This document shows, piece by piece, positions 36,713 to 45,132 of a DNA stretch of 64,000 nucleotides. The position numbers and the translations under genes are program-made. Positions within the stretch are counted from its first letter, which is position 1, and each line of letters begins with the position of its first letter. The DNA comes from Deltaproteobacteria bacterium (lineage in GTDB: Bacteria > Myxococcota_C > UBA6777). The stretch lies in the NCBI GenBank assembly GCA_006226375.1, contig SBHC01000051.1, positions 40,209 through 104,208 of the forward strand, given 5' to 3'. The notes beneath the pieces were generated by a model, which was given only the letters and a program-made list of their open reading frames with translations, was not told where the DNA came from and ran no database searches.

Positions 36713-38356
36713 TTAGCCTCGGTAGGAGCCTTGCCAACGGACGCCCACCCAGGCGCCGAAGTAGGCAGAGAACAGAGCGAAGAACGCAAAGCCGAGAGCA
36801 GCCATAAAGTAGGTGATGGGCTGTGTGTTCTCCACTTCCTTGCACTCGTCTTGGGGGAACCAGTTGACGTGTGCTTTTTGAGCGAGAGTTACACTCTCCG
36901 GCGGAATGGTTGAGCTGCTCGACAGGATGCAGACGTTCGCCTTGTTTTTGTTGTCAGGACGTTGGAGTCGTTGCAGATACAAACAAGGTTGATCCGCCGT
37001 AAGGTCTTTGCACAACGGTCTGTAACCATAGAACGAGGTCAGCTTGCCTTTTTTGGTCCAGAGCGCGAACACCCGAGCGTAAAGCGGCGAGCAATGACGT
37101 CCCACAGGGTACCACTTGTCGAACTTTTTCCCCAGCTTGTTTCCAACTTTGGCGCTGGAATCACCGAGGATACGACAGACGGGTTCCTTCGTTTTGGGAT
37201 GGTTGGCCAACAGGATACAAGCCTGACGATCTTCCGAGCCCAGTTCATTGCAGAGAGGATAGAAGCCTGCCGACACCACCCGATTTTTCGGGGTAATTCG
37301 GAACAGAGACATCCCTGTAGTGCGGTCTTCCTTGCACTTCCCTGCTTTCATGGAGAACCAGTGGAGGCCTTCCTGTCCCATCGGATACGCCGCGGTTTGT
37401 AGCTTTCGATTGGGCATCAACCGACACACTGTGTTGTTCTGGAACACGGTGGTGCGCACACAACGTTGGGTGTCGTTCTTGGCGTTCTTGCAAGCGGGGA
37501 ACAACATGGGGTTGAGATCGGGACGAGCCACGTTGTATCCCACATACTTTTTGGCCACCTGGTTGCTAAGCATTCCTCCAGCAACCAACGCCAACACAAG
37601 AGCGATCGCTGTTCCATAGGTGCTCTCGCGACGAGTGTCTCCCGAACTCAGCCTCGCCGTGATCAAGTTGGTAAAGAAGAACCCTACTTGTGGAACAATC
37701 AACAAGACCAGCAAAAAGTACGTCTCGTGGTTTTCCGTGGTGACGAGTTTGGGGTAGAGCTTCCACAGCGTATAAAAGAGGAGCGCGGCCACACCTGCGG
37801 AGAGGACTGTGTTGACCGTTACCCAGAACGGACTGACGTGGGTTGGAATGAAGTCCAACTCCCCTTGCTCCAGTTCCTTCTTCATCCGCTCGATCAGGGT
37901 GTGGTAGGACGCAGCCCCTTTCACACGAAGGAGATCCGCGATCTGGGTCAAGGCTTCTTGTTCGGTACGCTTCACGCCGATCCACCCACCGACTGCTTCA
38001 GCCACCGACTCGCACATAAAGATGATGTTGTCTTTGAAGTCGGGTCGAGTGTGCTTGAGGATGGCAGCGGTCAAGCGAAGACCATCCACAAAGAAAGCAT
38101 CCGAAGGGCGGGGATCGGTCCGCAACCAAACGGAGAGAATGCCCGAACCGTCTCCTTCTGTGAGACCGTTTTCTTCAGCGATCTCCAGAATTTTTTCTAC
38201 GGCTTCTTCTTGAAGCTTTCCGTCAGCCCAGGCCACATAGATAAGAGGGAAGATGGGCAACAAATGCAGCGTCTCTTCAGACAGCTGGAGACGTCGCATT
38301 GCGCGGCTAAGACGAGGATCTTGTTCGATCATGGACATGAGACGTGTCACGGTCAT
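36713..38356 (-). CDS. TerB-like membrane protein with periplasmic Cys-rich domain
   Basis: A 547-residue protein. Residues about 25-150 are a cytoplasmic helical domain like TerB (LLPIFPLIYVAWADGKLQEEAVEKI, partial acidic metal-binding pattern). Three membrane helices follow (about 180-275: VTVNTVLSAGVAALLFYTL, FLLVLLIVPQVGFFF, GTAIALVLALVAGGML), then an about 220-residue Cys-rich periplasmic part with paired cysteines (NDTQRC, VCRLM, PLCNELGSEDRQAC, VCRIL, QPCLYL, NVCILS, ECKEV), and a last membrane helix near 520. Start at 38356 with AAGGGAG, not the GTG 7 codons before. Divergent from the cyclic-nucleotide-binding gene, sharing the region with the FNR-type palindrome. Confidence 0.72.
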   Translation of the reverse strand: MTVTRLMSMIEQDPRLSRAMRRLQLSEETLHLLPIFPLIYVAWADGKLQEEAVEKILEIAEENGLTEGDGSGILSVWLRTDPRPSDAFFVDGLRLTAAILKHTRPDFKDNIIFMCESVAEAVGGWIGVKRTEQEALTQIADLLRVKGAASYHTLIERMKKELEQGELDFIPTHVSPFWVTVNTVLSAGVAALLFYTLWKLYPKLVTTENHETYFLLVLLIVPQVGFFFTNLITARLSSGDTRRESTYGTAIALVLALVAGGMLSNQVAKKYVGYNVARPDLNPMLFPACKNAKNDTQRCVRTTVFQNNTVCRLMPNRKLQTAAYPMGQEGLHWFSMKAGKCKEDRTTGMSLFRITPKNRVVSAGFYPLCNELGSEDRQACILLANHPKTKEPVCRILGDSSAKVGNKLGKKFDKWYPVGRHCSPLYARVFALWTKKGKLTSFYGYRPLCKDLTADQPCLYLQRLQRPDNKNKANVCILSSSSTIPPESVTLAQKAHVNWFPQDECKEVENTQPITYFMAALGFAFFALFSAYFGAWVGVRWQGSYRG

Positions 38357-38658
38357 GTGAGTACTCCCTTGGGTCACCGGTAAGTCAAAAGCTAACCAAC
38401 GCCAGGAAAAGGCGACGGGTGATAAGGGCAGTTTAGTTTCTCCACAAATCTCTTACGATGGCACAAGGCATGTATTTTATTGATTTATATCAAGGGTTAT
38501 GAACAATGCAGAGAGACACCTTGGTGTTGGTTGACAATCCAAAGGTAGCAACGTTACGTTTCAACAAGTGGACCCTGGGTTTGCTGCTCGATGCGTTGCT
38601 ACAAAAGCGTTGCCCGCGCCAGCACATACTGTTTTCGTGAGTAGGAAGGATAGAATGG
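38357..38658. promoter_or_regulatory. Shared upstream region with FNR-type palindrome
   Basis: This 302-base divergent region holds a perfect FNR/Crp-type palindrome TTGAT-N4-ATCAA at 38480-38493. On the plus strand a TTGACA (38531-38536) lies 18 bases before TACGTT (38555-38560), a plausible sigma-70 promoter; the palindrome would then lie about 80 bases before its start site, a spacing used by class I activation. The area around 38460-38500 is locally AT-rich. Confidence 0.5.
38480..38493. promoter_or_regulatory. FNR-type operator, perfect palindrome
   Basis: TTGATttatATCAA matches the FNR consensus (TTGAT-N4-ATCAA) in all ten specified bases. It lies between the dual cyclic-nucleotide-binding protein gene and the TerB-like membrane protein gene. 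Whether an FNR or another Crp-family protein binds it is not shown by sequence. Confidence 0.6.
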
Positions 38659-39687
38659 ATGATTGACTTGCGTCAGCACTCCTTGTTTGCGAAGTTGTCA
38701 GACACCCACTGGCAACAGCTTCAGCCTCATTTGACCACGCATCAGGCAACGCAAGGCGAGACCCTTCTCTCCGACACGTCCGAGGAGGTTGCGCTGTACG
38801 GTGTGTTGACAGGCAGCGTCTCCTTTTCTTCCGAAACCCCATTTGGCCCCCAAGATCTTGGGACCCTCTCCCACGATGACTTCTTTGGAGAGATGGCCTT
38901 CATTGACAGCCAACCTCTGGGAATCTCAGCAACAGCCCAGGCTCCCACAACGTACTGGCGCCTGGACGGGCAGGCCCTTCGCGCCCTACTCACAAACGAC
39001 AGCACCCTTGCTGTTTTAATGTACCGAAGATTTTGGCCGGTCCTGGCCGAGAAGCTTAACCAAGTGAACCGCCAGTTTAAGAGGTTCTTTAAAGGAGGCA
39101 CACCGACACCGCCTCCGATGCCTGCGTTTGGAGAGGTCCCTCCCCCTGCACGCCCGGCCTGGTTTGCGCCGCCGAACACACCGCCGACACCGAGTGTGTC
39201 TCTCGACGCGCTGCCCATGGATACGGAGACGATCCGTAGACAGTACGCGCTGCTTAGTACAGGCCTGTCCAACGAAGAGGTCGAGCTGCTCCTTCAACGT
39301 GGCGAGGAGATGGCCATTCCTGCAGAAGAGTCCATCTTTAAAGAAGGCGACTTTGGCGACACGCTGTATTTCATCCTTCATGGAGAAGTTCGGATCAGCA
39401 AGAACATTCCAGGAGTTGGCGATGAAGCCCTGACCGTCTTGTCGGCAGGAGATATCTTTGGAGAGATGGCCCTCGTCGCTCCCAATGCAGTCCGCTCCGC
39501 GTCAAGCTCGGCTCACGAAAACCCCGCCCTTGTCTTGGGGATTCGCAACCATGTGCTGCACCGACTCCGCAACCAGCCTGAAGAGCTCCCCTTCCTCAAG
39601 GCCCTCTGCAAAATGATGACCCACCGACTGCGCGAAAGTTACAGCAAGCTCGTGAGCTGGAAGATGATGCGCGGCAACTTCTTCTAA
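38659..39687 (+). CDS. Protein with two cyclic-nucleotide-binding domains
   Basis: A 342-residue soluble protein. Domain 1 (about 5-125: LFAKLSDTHWQQLQPHLTT, GVLTGSVSFSS, DDFFGEMAFIDSQPLG) and domain 2 (about 200-320: FKEGDFGDTLYFILHGEVRIS, AGDIFGEMALV) are both CNB folds, joined by a Pro-rich linker (about 143-175). The phosphate-binding FGEMA-x(7-8)-R signature is partly kept in domain 2 (FGEMALVAPNAVRSA, with Arg); in domain 1 the Arg is not present. No helix-turn-helix or kinase domain is seen, so it is probably a nucleotide-responsive adaptor. AAGGA precedes the ATG. Confidence 0.88.
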   Translation: MIDLRQHSLFAKLSDTHWQQLQPHLTTHQATQGETLLSDTSEEVALYGVLTGSVSFSSETPFGPQDLGTLSHDDFFGEMAFIDSQPLGISATAQAPTTYWRLDGQALRALLTNDSTLAVLMYRRFWPVLAEKLNQVNRQFKRFFKGGTPTPPPMPAFGEVPPPARPAWFAPPNTPPTPSVSLDALPMDTETIRRQYALLSTGLSNEEVELLLQRGEEMAIPAEESIFKEGDFGDTLYFILHGEVRISKNIPGVGDEALTVLSAGDIFGEMALVAPNAVRSASSSAHENPALVLGIRNHVLHRLRNQPEELPFLKALCKMMTHRLRESYSKLVSWKMMRGNFF

Positions 39688-39736
39688 AAGCCCGACCCTA
39701 TCGTTTCATACCATCGCTGCATGTACTTCAACTTGT

Positions 39737-40825
39737 TCAACAGCCTTCGGGTTGCATCGGCGGGCTGGACTCGTTGTGTTTCTCCACGGCAGGAGCAGCG
39801 AAGATCTCTTTCTTCAGCTGGAGAAGATCCGAAACAACCGTGTCCATGTCCTGGGTGTCGTGGGACAATGGATACACAGGAGCCTCACGCTTGCTGAGGC
39901 CGCGGCCGTACATCTTGTCGTAGTAGTGGTCGAGAAGGATGGAGCAGCATTCTGCCAGGTTGCTTTGGTGCAAGGACTCCAACGCGCTCTTTAGATGTTG
40001 GGGGCCAAGGCGCTTGCCAATCCGGTGAATGGCATCCTCCAATCCTTCGGGAGGTTGAGAGCCGTAGTCTTCCATAAGAATGTCAATGCGGTGCGACTTC
40101 GGAACCTGGAGGTCAATGACAGGAGCCTGACGCATCTGCATCCAAAGCGACTTGGGGATGGTCCTTTTTCCCACACATCGACTCTCGTTTTCCATCCAGA
40201 CAACCGTGTTTTCGCCAGCCTGCAACCACTCCAGACCTATCGCATTTTCAAACTGCGGCTGCGTGGGTTGAGGCAACTCTCCCAAAGAGCCAAACGAAGA
40301 CCCTTTGTGGTGGGCGTGATGTTCCAGATCCAGGACAACTTCACCTCGCTCCCGCAGCGCCTGCAGGATCTTGGTTTTTCCTGAGCCGGTCTTGCCTCCC
40401 AAGATGACAATGGGTCGGGTTTCCTCCAATCCGTCGAGGAGGATCCGGCGAAACGCCTTGTAGCCACCAAGCAACCGACCCACACGCAGCCCAACCTGCG
40501 CCGCCAGCCAAGCCATGGATTGACTGCGCATCCCACCTCGCCAGCAGCAAAACAACAGCGGCTTCTCTTGGGCCAAGGAGAGCATCGTCTCTCCAAACTG
40601 TCGCATCTTGGGGCCAACGATTTCCAACCCCAACAACGTGGCCTGCTCCTTGCCTTCTATTTTGTAGCAAAGCCCAACTCGCGCGCGCTCTTCATCCGAA
40701 AACAAAGGAAGATTGGTTGCACCAGGGATATGGGCGCGCTCAAACTCGCCGGGCGAACGTACATCAACCAGCAACCATTGTTCAAAGGAGTGAAGAACGT
40801 CGAGGGCTGAAAGTCGGGTGATCAT
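39737..40825 (-). CDS. selU: tRNA 2-selenouridine/geranyl-2-thiouridine synthase
   Basis: A 362-residue protein (SelU/MnmH). An N-terminal rhodanese domain (WLLVDVRSPGEFERAHIPGA) carries the CC pair in LFCCWRGGMRSQS, residues about 92-93, and is fused to a P-loop domain (GGKTGSGKT near 143, HHAHHKGSSFG). It replaces sulfur with selenium at uridine 34 of tRNA anticodons via a geranylated intermediate, using selenophosphate. The length is normal. The frame stays open 47 codons upstream, but the ATG at 40825 has GGAG at 7 bases. Divergent from the M16 peptidase gene. The selenophosphate synthase gene is not in the window. Confidence 0.94.
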   Translation of the reverse strand: MITRLSALDVLHSFEQWLLVDVRSPGEFERAHIPGATNLPLFSDEERARVGLCYKIEGKEQATLLGLEIVGPKMRQFGETMLSLAQEKPLLFCCWRGGMRSQSMAWLAAQVGLRVGRLLGGYKAFRRILLDGLEETRPIVILGGKTGSGKTKILQALRERGEVVLDLEHHAHHKGSSFGSLGELPQPTQPQFENAIGLEWLQAGENTVVWMENESRCVGKRTIPKSLWMQMRQAPVIDLQVPKSHRIDILMEDYGSQPPEGLEDAIHRIGKRLGPQHLKSALESLHQSNLAECCSILLDHYYDKMYGRGLSKREAPVYPLSHDTQDMDTVVSDLLQLKKEIFAAPAVEKHNESSPPMQPEGC

Positions 40826-41001
40826 GCTGTGCTCCAAAGGAGGGGGAAACGACTTCGGTAGTTGTACAACAAGAAAACGAAATATGATATGCTCCGCGAC
40901 GGTTTCAAGAAAACCTCTTGGTGGCGAACAACGCCAGGATAAACGAAAAGACCCTATCCATTGCACCCCATTTTCTTACCAACGCGGAGCATTCCAACCC
41001 G

Positions 41002-43926
41002 ATGAACGAACGATTCGAACTGTTGCGAGAAGCCAAGGTCCAAGAATACAACAGCGTGGTCAAGCTGTACCGCCACAAGAAGACGGGCGCTCGTGTGATG
41101 TCGGTCATCAACGACGACGAGAACAAGGTGTTTGGGATTACATTTCGCACTCCACCCAATGATTCGACGGGTGTCCCACACATCATGGAACACTCGGTCC
41201 TCTGTGGCTCCAAGAAATACCCGCTGAAGGAGCCGTTCATTGAGTTGGTGAAGGGCTCGCTCAACACATTTTTAAACGCGATGACCTACCCAGACAAGAC
41301 CACCTACCCCGTCGCAAGCCAGAACGAGCAAGATCTCTACAACTTGGCTGACGTGTACATGGATGCGGTGTTGAATCCACTCATTCCGCCCGAAACACTC
41401 CAACAAGAAGGTTGGCATTACGAGCTGGAAGACGAGAAGGAGCCTCTCTCCATCAAAGGTGTGGTCTACAACGAGATGAAGGGTGTCTACTCCGACCCCG
41501 ACAGCTTGTTGTACCGAAACATGCAGCAGTCGGTGTTCACCGAAACGACGTACGGCGTGGACTCTGGAGGCGATCCCGCTGCCATTCCCGAGCTGACGTA
41601 CGAGCAGTTTAAGCAGTTCCATGAAACGTACTATCATCCATCCAACGCCTGGATCTACTTCTACGGCGATGGAGACCCGGAGCGCCGCCTGGAGTTCCTG
41701 GACGGCTATCTGTCCGACTTTGATGCCAAAGACGTCAACTCTGGCATCAACTTGCAGCCCCAGCGTAGCGAGCCGGCCCGACACCGTTACTTCTTCGACG
41801 CCGAGGAAGAAGGCGACGATATCCCCAAAACGCGACTGATGATGAGCTGGCTGCTCCCGCAGCCCACACCCGAGCTGGACATGGCGCTCAGCGTTCTCTC
41901 GTATATGTTGGTGAGTACGCCTGCGTCCCCCCTTCGCAAGGCTCTGATCGATTCGGGACTGGGCGAAGAGCTGACCGGCGGAGGTCTCTCGGATCACTTG
42001 CGCCAGATGACGTTCTCTGTGGGCCTGAAGGGTATCAAAGCCGCAGACGCCGAAAACGTCCAAGCCTTGATCAAAGAAACCCTCCAATCCATCGCCGACA
42101 ACGGCTTCACCCCCGAGTTGGTCGAAGCCACCATCAACACGCTGGAGTTCAATCTCCGGGAGAACAACACCGGGTCCTTCCCACGTGGCCTGGATATGAT
42201 GTTGGACGCCCTGCGCTTCTGGCTGCATGACGGCGACCCCATCACCGCCATTTCGTTTGAGAAGCCTCTCGAATACGTCAAGGACAACATCGCCAAGGAC
42301 TCCCAATGGCTGTCGGGCCTGATCCGCGACCATCTCCTCAACAACCCGCACCTCGTTGTCGCCACCTTGGAGCCCAAAGTGGGGCTGCGTCAAAGCCAGG
42401 AAGAAGCGGAGTTTCAGCGCCTTCAGGACTTGAAAGCCAAGCTCGATGAGAACGAGAAGCAGAAGATCGTTGAGCAAACCCACGCGCTCAAGGAGATCCA
42501 AGAGACGCCGGATGATCCGGAAGTGCTGGCGTCCCTCCCCACGTTGACGTTGGACGACATAGAGAAGGAAGGCAAAGAGCTTCCCATTGATGTGTCCGAC
42601 CACGAAGGCACCTCCATCCTGTACCACGATCTGTTCACCAACGGCATCGTGTACCTGGACGTCGGCTTCAACGTGCAGACCTTGCCGCAGGAGTGGATCC
42701 CCTACATGCCCCTGTTTGGTCACGCGTTGATTGAGATCGGAACTCACACCGAGAACGATGTGGAGATCGCGCAGCGGATTCGTCGCCGAACCGGTGGGAT
42801 CTGGACGTCGATGTTGAACTCGGCCAGGCACGACGACCCTCAAGGCGTCACCAACATGATCATCCGAGGCAAAGCAACGGTCGAACAAGCTCCAGAGATG
42901 CTCAACATTCTCCACGACTTGCTCAACACGGTAAACTTCGACAACCCCGAGAAGTTTAAGCAGATGGCTCTCCGAGCCAAAGCCAACCGAGAGTCGGGCT
43001 TGCTGCCGGGAGGACACGGGATTGTCAACACCCGACTCCGCTCTCACTTCAGCGTCACAAGCTGGATTGGGGAGCAAATGGGTGGTCTGGAGCAGCTGTT
43101 CTTCCTCCGTCGTTTGATCAAGCAAATCGACGAAGACTGGCCCTCTGTGTACGCCCAGTTGGAAGAGATTCGCAAAGGACTCCTGAACCGCAACCACATG
43201 TTCTGCAATGTGACGGTGGATCAGAAGGGCTGGTCAACGTTCGCACCCGAGTTGAAAGGTTGGCTGAACAGCCTGCCTGGAGGTGAGGCCGAGCGCCAGA
43301 CCTGGTCCGTGGGTCCCCTGCCTGAGCACGAAGGCCTCGCGCTGTCTGCGCAAGTCAACTACGTGGGTAAGGCCGCCAACATCTACGAATCGGGCTACAA
43401 GTACAACGGCTCAGTCGCTGTGATTTCCAAGTACATTCGGACCACATGGCTGTGGGAGAAAGTCAGGATGCAAGGAGGAGCTTACGGTGGGATGTGCGGC
43501 TTCAGCCGTCTGTCTGGCGTGTTTGGCTTCCTCTCCTACCGTGACCCCAACCTGCTCAACACGCTCAAGGCGTACGACGCGACAGGTGACTTCCTCCGTC
43601 AGCTTTCGGTCAGTCAAGAAGAGCTGTCACGCAGTATCATTGGAACCATTGGAGACATTGACACCTACCGTCTACCCGATGCCAAAGGCTACACCTCCAT
43701 GGTTCGCCACCTCCTCGATGAAGGACCGGAGCGTCGCCAGAGAGTTCGGGAAGAGATCCTCGGCACCACTCTCCAGCACTTCAAAGACTTCGCAGACGCC
43801 GTCGACTCGGTTCGCGACAACGGCCACGTGGTCGTGATGGGCCCAGCTTCCAACCTGGAAGAGGCCAACGCCACGCTCTCTCCCAAGCTCTCGATCACGG
43901 ACGTTCAGCCCAAGACCCAGGGCTAA
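41002..43926 (+). CDS. M16C metallopeptidase, PreP-like
   Basis: A 974-residue peptidase of the pitrilysin family, PreP/insulinase subgroup, at its usual length. The inverted zinc motif HxxEH is HIMEH near residues 60-64, with the distal Glu in VVYNEMKGVYS near 158. The M16C-associated middle region and the C-terminal inactive half (GGAYGGMCGFS) are present. It has no signal peptide, so a cytosolic oligopeptidase role is likely. The frame runs upstream to TTG 40918; the ATG at 41002 (GGAG 12 bases away) begins the conserved domain. Start uncertain. Confidence 0.92.
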   Translation: MNERFELLREAKVQEYNSVVKLYRHKKTGARVMSVINDDENKVFGITFRTPPNDSTGVPHIMEHSVLCGSKKYPLKEPFIELVKGSLNTFLNAMTYPDKTTYPVASQNEQDLYNLADVYMDAVLNPLIPPETLQQEGWHYELEDEKEPLSIKGVVYNEMKGVYSDPDSLLYRNMQQSVFTETTYGVDSGGDPAAIPELTYEQFKQFHETYYHPSNAWIYFYGDGDPERRLEFLDGYLSDFDAKDVNSGINLQPQRSEPARHRYFFDAEEEGDDIPKTRLMMSWLLPQPTPELDMALSVLSYMLVSTPASPLRKALIDSGLGEELTGGGLSDHLRQMTFSVGLKGIKAADAENVQALIKETLQSIADNGFTPELVEATINTLEFNLRENNTGSFPRGLDMMLDALRFWLHDGDPITAISFEKPLEYVKDNIAKDSQWLSGLIRDHLLNNPHLVVATLEPKVGLRQSQEEAEFQRLQDLKAKLDENEKQKIVEQTHALKEIQETPDDPEVLASLPTLTLDDIEKEGKELPIDVSDHEGTSILYHDLFTNGIVYLDVGFNVQTLPQEWIPYMPLFGHALIEIGTHTENDVEIAQRIRRRTGGIWTSMLNSARHDDPQGVTNMIIRGKATVEQAPEMLNILHDLLNTVNFDNPEKFKQMALRAKANRESGLLPGGHGIVNTRLRSHFSVTSWIGEQMGGLEQLFFLRRLIKQIDEDWPSVYAQLEEIRKGLLNRNHMFCNVTVDQKGWSTFAPELKGWLNSLPGGEAERQTWSVGPLPEHEGLALSAQVNYVGKAANIYESGYKYNGSVAVISKYIRTTWLWEKVRMQGGAYGGMCGFSRLSGVFGFLSYRDPNLLNTLKAYDATGDFLRQLSVSQEELSRSIIGTIGDIDTYRLPDAKGYTSMVRHLLDEGPERRQRVREEILGTTLQHFKDFADAVDSVRDNGHVVVMGPASNLEEANATLSPKLSITDVQPKTQG

Positions 43927-44262
43927 ATCAACCCCTCGGTCATTCTCCCCCTTCGCCCATCATTCCTTCTTTTCCTAGCCCGACATCCCTATACTTTTTG
44001 AGACCATACATTGACTTAAGTGGTCTTTTTTGTGATAGATCACCTTCGTCGAGGGGTTCCTTTGTATCTTCTTCGTGTGACATGACGAGCCAACATCACC
44101 AAAGGCCAAGAGAATCAGGCATGTACCTTTCCGTATCGGGTTCAGTGTGAGAGCGTATCGGCTTGGATACGTTCTCGATACGGTCCTCCGTTACAATGCC
44201 GAGCGAGTGGAGAAAAGTATCTTCACCACACCATTTTCTCATCAGTCAGGGTATTGGGTCTC
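43927..44262. promoter_or_regulatory. Intergenic region with terminator and repeated heptamer upstream of the Tc-like locus
   Basis: This 336-base gap holds the terminator at 44001-44031 and, downstream, the heptamer CGTATCG twice in direct orientation (44132-44138, 44154-44160) and once inverted as CGATACG (44176-44182). Part of it forms a hairpin with 11-bp arms (44149-44159 and 44166-44176, one G-U pair). This arrangement could be an operator for the genes that follow. Confidence 0.4.
44001..44031 (+). terminator. Rho-independent terminator after the M16 peptidase gene
   Basis: Arms AGACCA (44001-44006) and TGGTCT (44021-44026), 14-base loop, followed directly by a run of T. It is 74 bases after the stop codon. 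Confidence 0.6.
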
Positions 44263-44481
44263 ATGTCTCAGAGAGTGGCAGAACGCGCCCCCGGTCGACG
44301 GCACACCTACTTGCTACGCATGTGGCAAGAATCAGACGCGTCGTCGTGGAGGTTGATAGTTCAAGATGTAAAAACAGACGAGCGTTGGGGATTTACAGAC
44401 ATCCATGAGTTCGTTTATTTTCTCAAGAACACCATCAACCAGTACGAGTTTGTGGAGAATGAGACAACGCAGAGTCTTTAG
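44263..44481 (+). CDS. Small conserved-type cytosolic protein
   Basis: A 72-residue protein. The middle follows a pattern seen in many small bacterial proteins: HTYLLRMWQESDASSWRLIVQDVKTDERWGF and HEFVYFL, i.e. a YLLRLW-E--WR--L-D--TGER-GF sequence of unknown function. ATG at 44263 has only a weak ribosome site (AGGG 12 bases upstream), and an in-frame TTG 3 codons earlier exists. It precedes the small lipoprotein of the Tc-like locus by 126 bases. Confidence 0.6.
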   Translation: MSQRVAERAPGRRHTYLLRMWQESDASSWRLIVQDVKTDERWGFTDIHEFVYFLKNTINQYEFVENETTQSL

Positions 44482-44607
44482 GCTCTGTTGCGTCCCACCC
44501 GACATATCATAACAAACCATTTCGTGTGATCACGATCGTAGAGTGTCCTAATGAATCGCTTTGGTATGGAACCGAAGTCGTTCATGTCTCTAACCAGGAG
44601 AGAGCAG

Positions 44608-45129
44608 ATGTTTGTGGATTGGAAACGCCACCTCCGGCAAGCGATGATTCTTCTTACTTGTTGTGTAATGCCTTTCGTATTATTGGGTTGCCCCGGTGGG
44701 GGAGGAAACAACAACACGAACTCCAACACCAACGGCAATACGAACACCAACACCAATGACAACAACACCAACACCAATGGTAATTCCAACAACAACCAAA
44801 GCGTGGTGGAGTGCAAGGCCGGAACGGCTTGTGTCGAAGTCGGCAACGGCGACGTTCGGTCCTGTGAGCTGCTGTTGGTTCACTCTGCAGCCATCACCGG
44901 CCTGGAGTTGGGCTTCAGCCAGGATGTCATTGGTCGCTCGAAGTTCCGCGGCACCAAGCTGGCCATCGCGTTTGTGATGAAAGCAGACAGCAGCCTGAAA
45001 ACGGGCACATCTGCTTCCGTCATCAAGCTGCCCGCAGACATCGCCAACCTCAAAATCGACAAGGTCAACTGCTACGATCGCAAAGGCGCCAAGATTGAGA
45101 AACCCGCTGTAACACTCCGGAGGCCGTAA
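44608..45129 (+). CDS. Small lipoprotein, first gene of the Tc-like locus
   Basis: A 173-residue lipoprotein. Of several in-frame Met codons, the ATG at 44608 has AGGAG at 7 bases and starts the signal peptide; lipobox LLGC gives Cys28. A Gly/Asn/Thr linker (about 29-68) leads to a beta-rich domain with Cys-x(5-6)-Cys pairs (VECKAGTACVEV, DVRSCELLLV) and VNCYDRKGAKIEKPAV. No family recognised. The stop is 3 bases before the next start, so it forms an operon with the giant lipoprotein gene and may be an accessory or third partner. Confidence 0.72.
   Translation: MFVDWKRHLRQAMILLTCCVMPFVLLGCPGGGGNNNTNSNTNGNTNTNTNDNNTNTNGNSNNNQSVVECKAGTACVEVGNGDVRSCELLLVHSAAITGLELGFSQDVIGRSKFRGTKLAIAFVMKADSSLKTGTSASVIKLPADIANLKIDKVNCYDRKGAKIEKPAVTLRRP
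44707..44801 (+). repeat. Asn/Thr low-complexity linker repeat
   Basis: AAC/ACC-type triplets encode an Asn/Thr/Gly stretch of about 32 residues between the lipid anchor and the folded domain of the small lipoprotein. Such triplet runs can change length by slippage. Confidence 0.7.
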
Positions 45130-45132
45130 ATC

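Noticed and set aside
41272..43197. Open frame of 641 codons on the minus strand
   Set aside because: It lies fully inside the M16 peptidase gene in antisense, has no family features and no ribosome site. Codon bias of the sense gene explains its openness.
44012..44040. TTGACT followed by an AT-rich stretch as a promoter
   Set aside because: The same bases form the loop and arm of the terminator after the M16 gene; the -10 match is poor.
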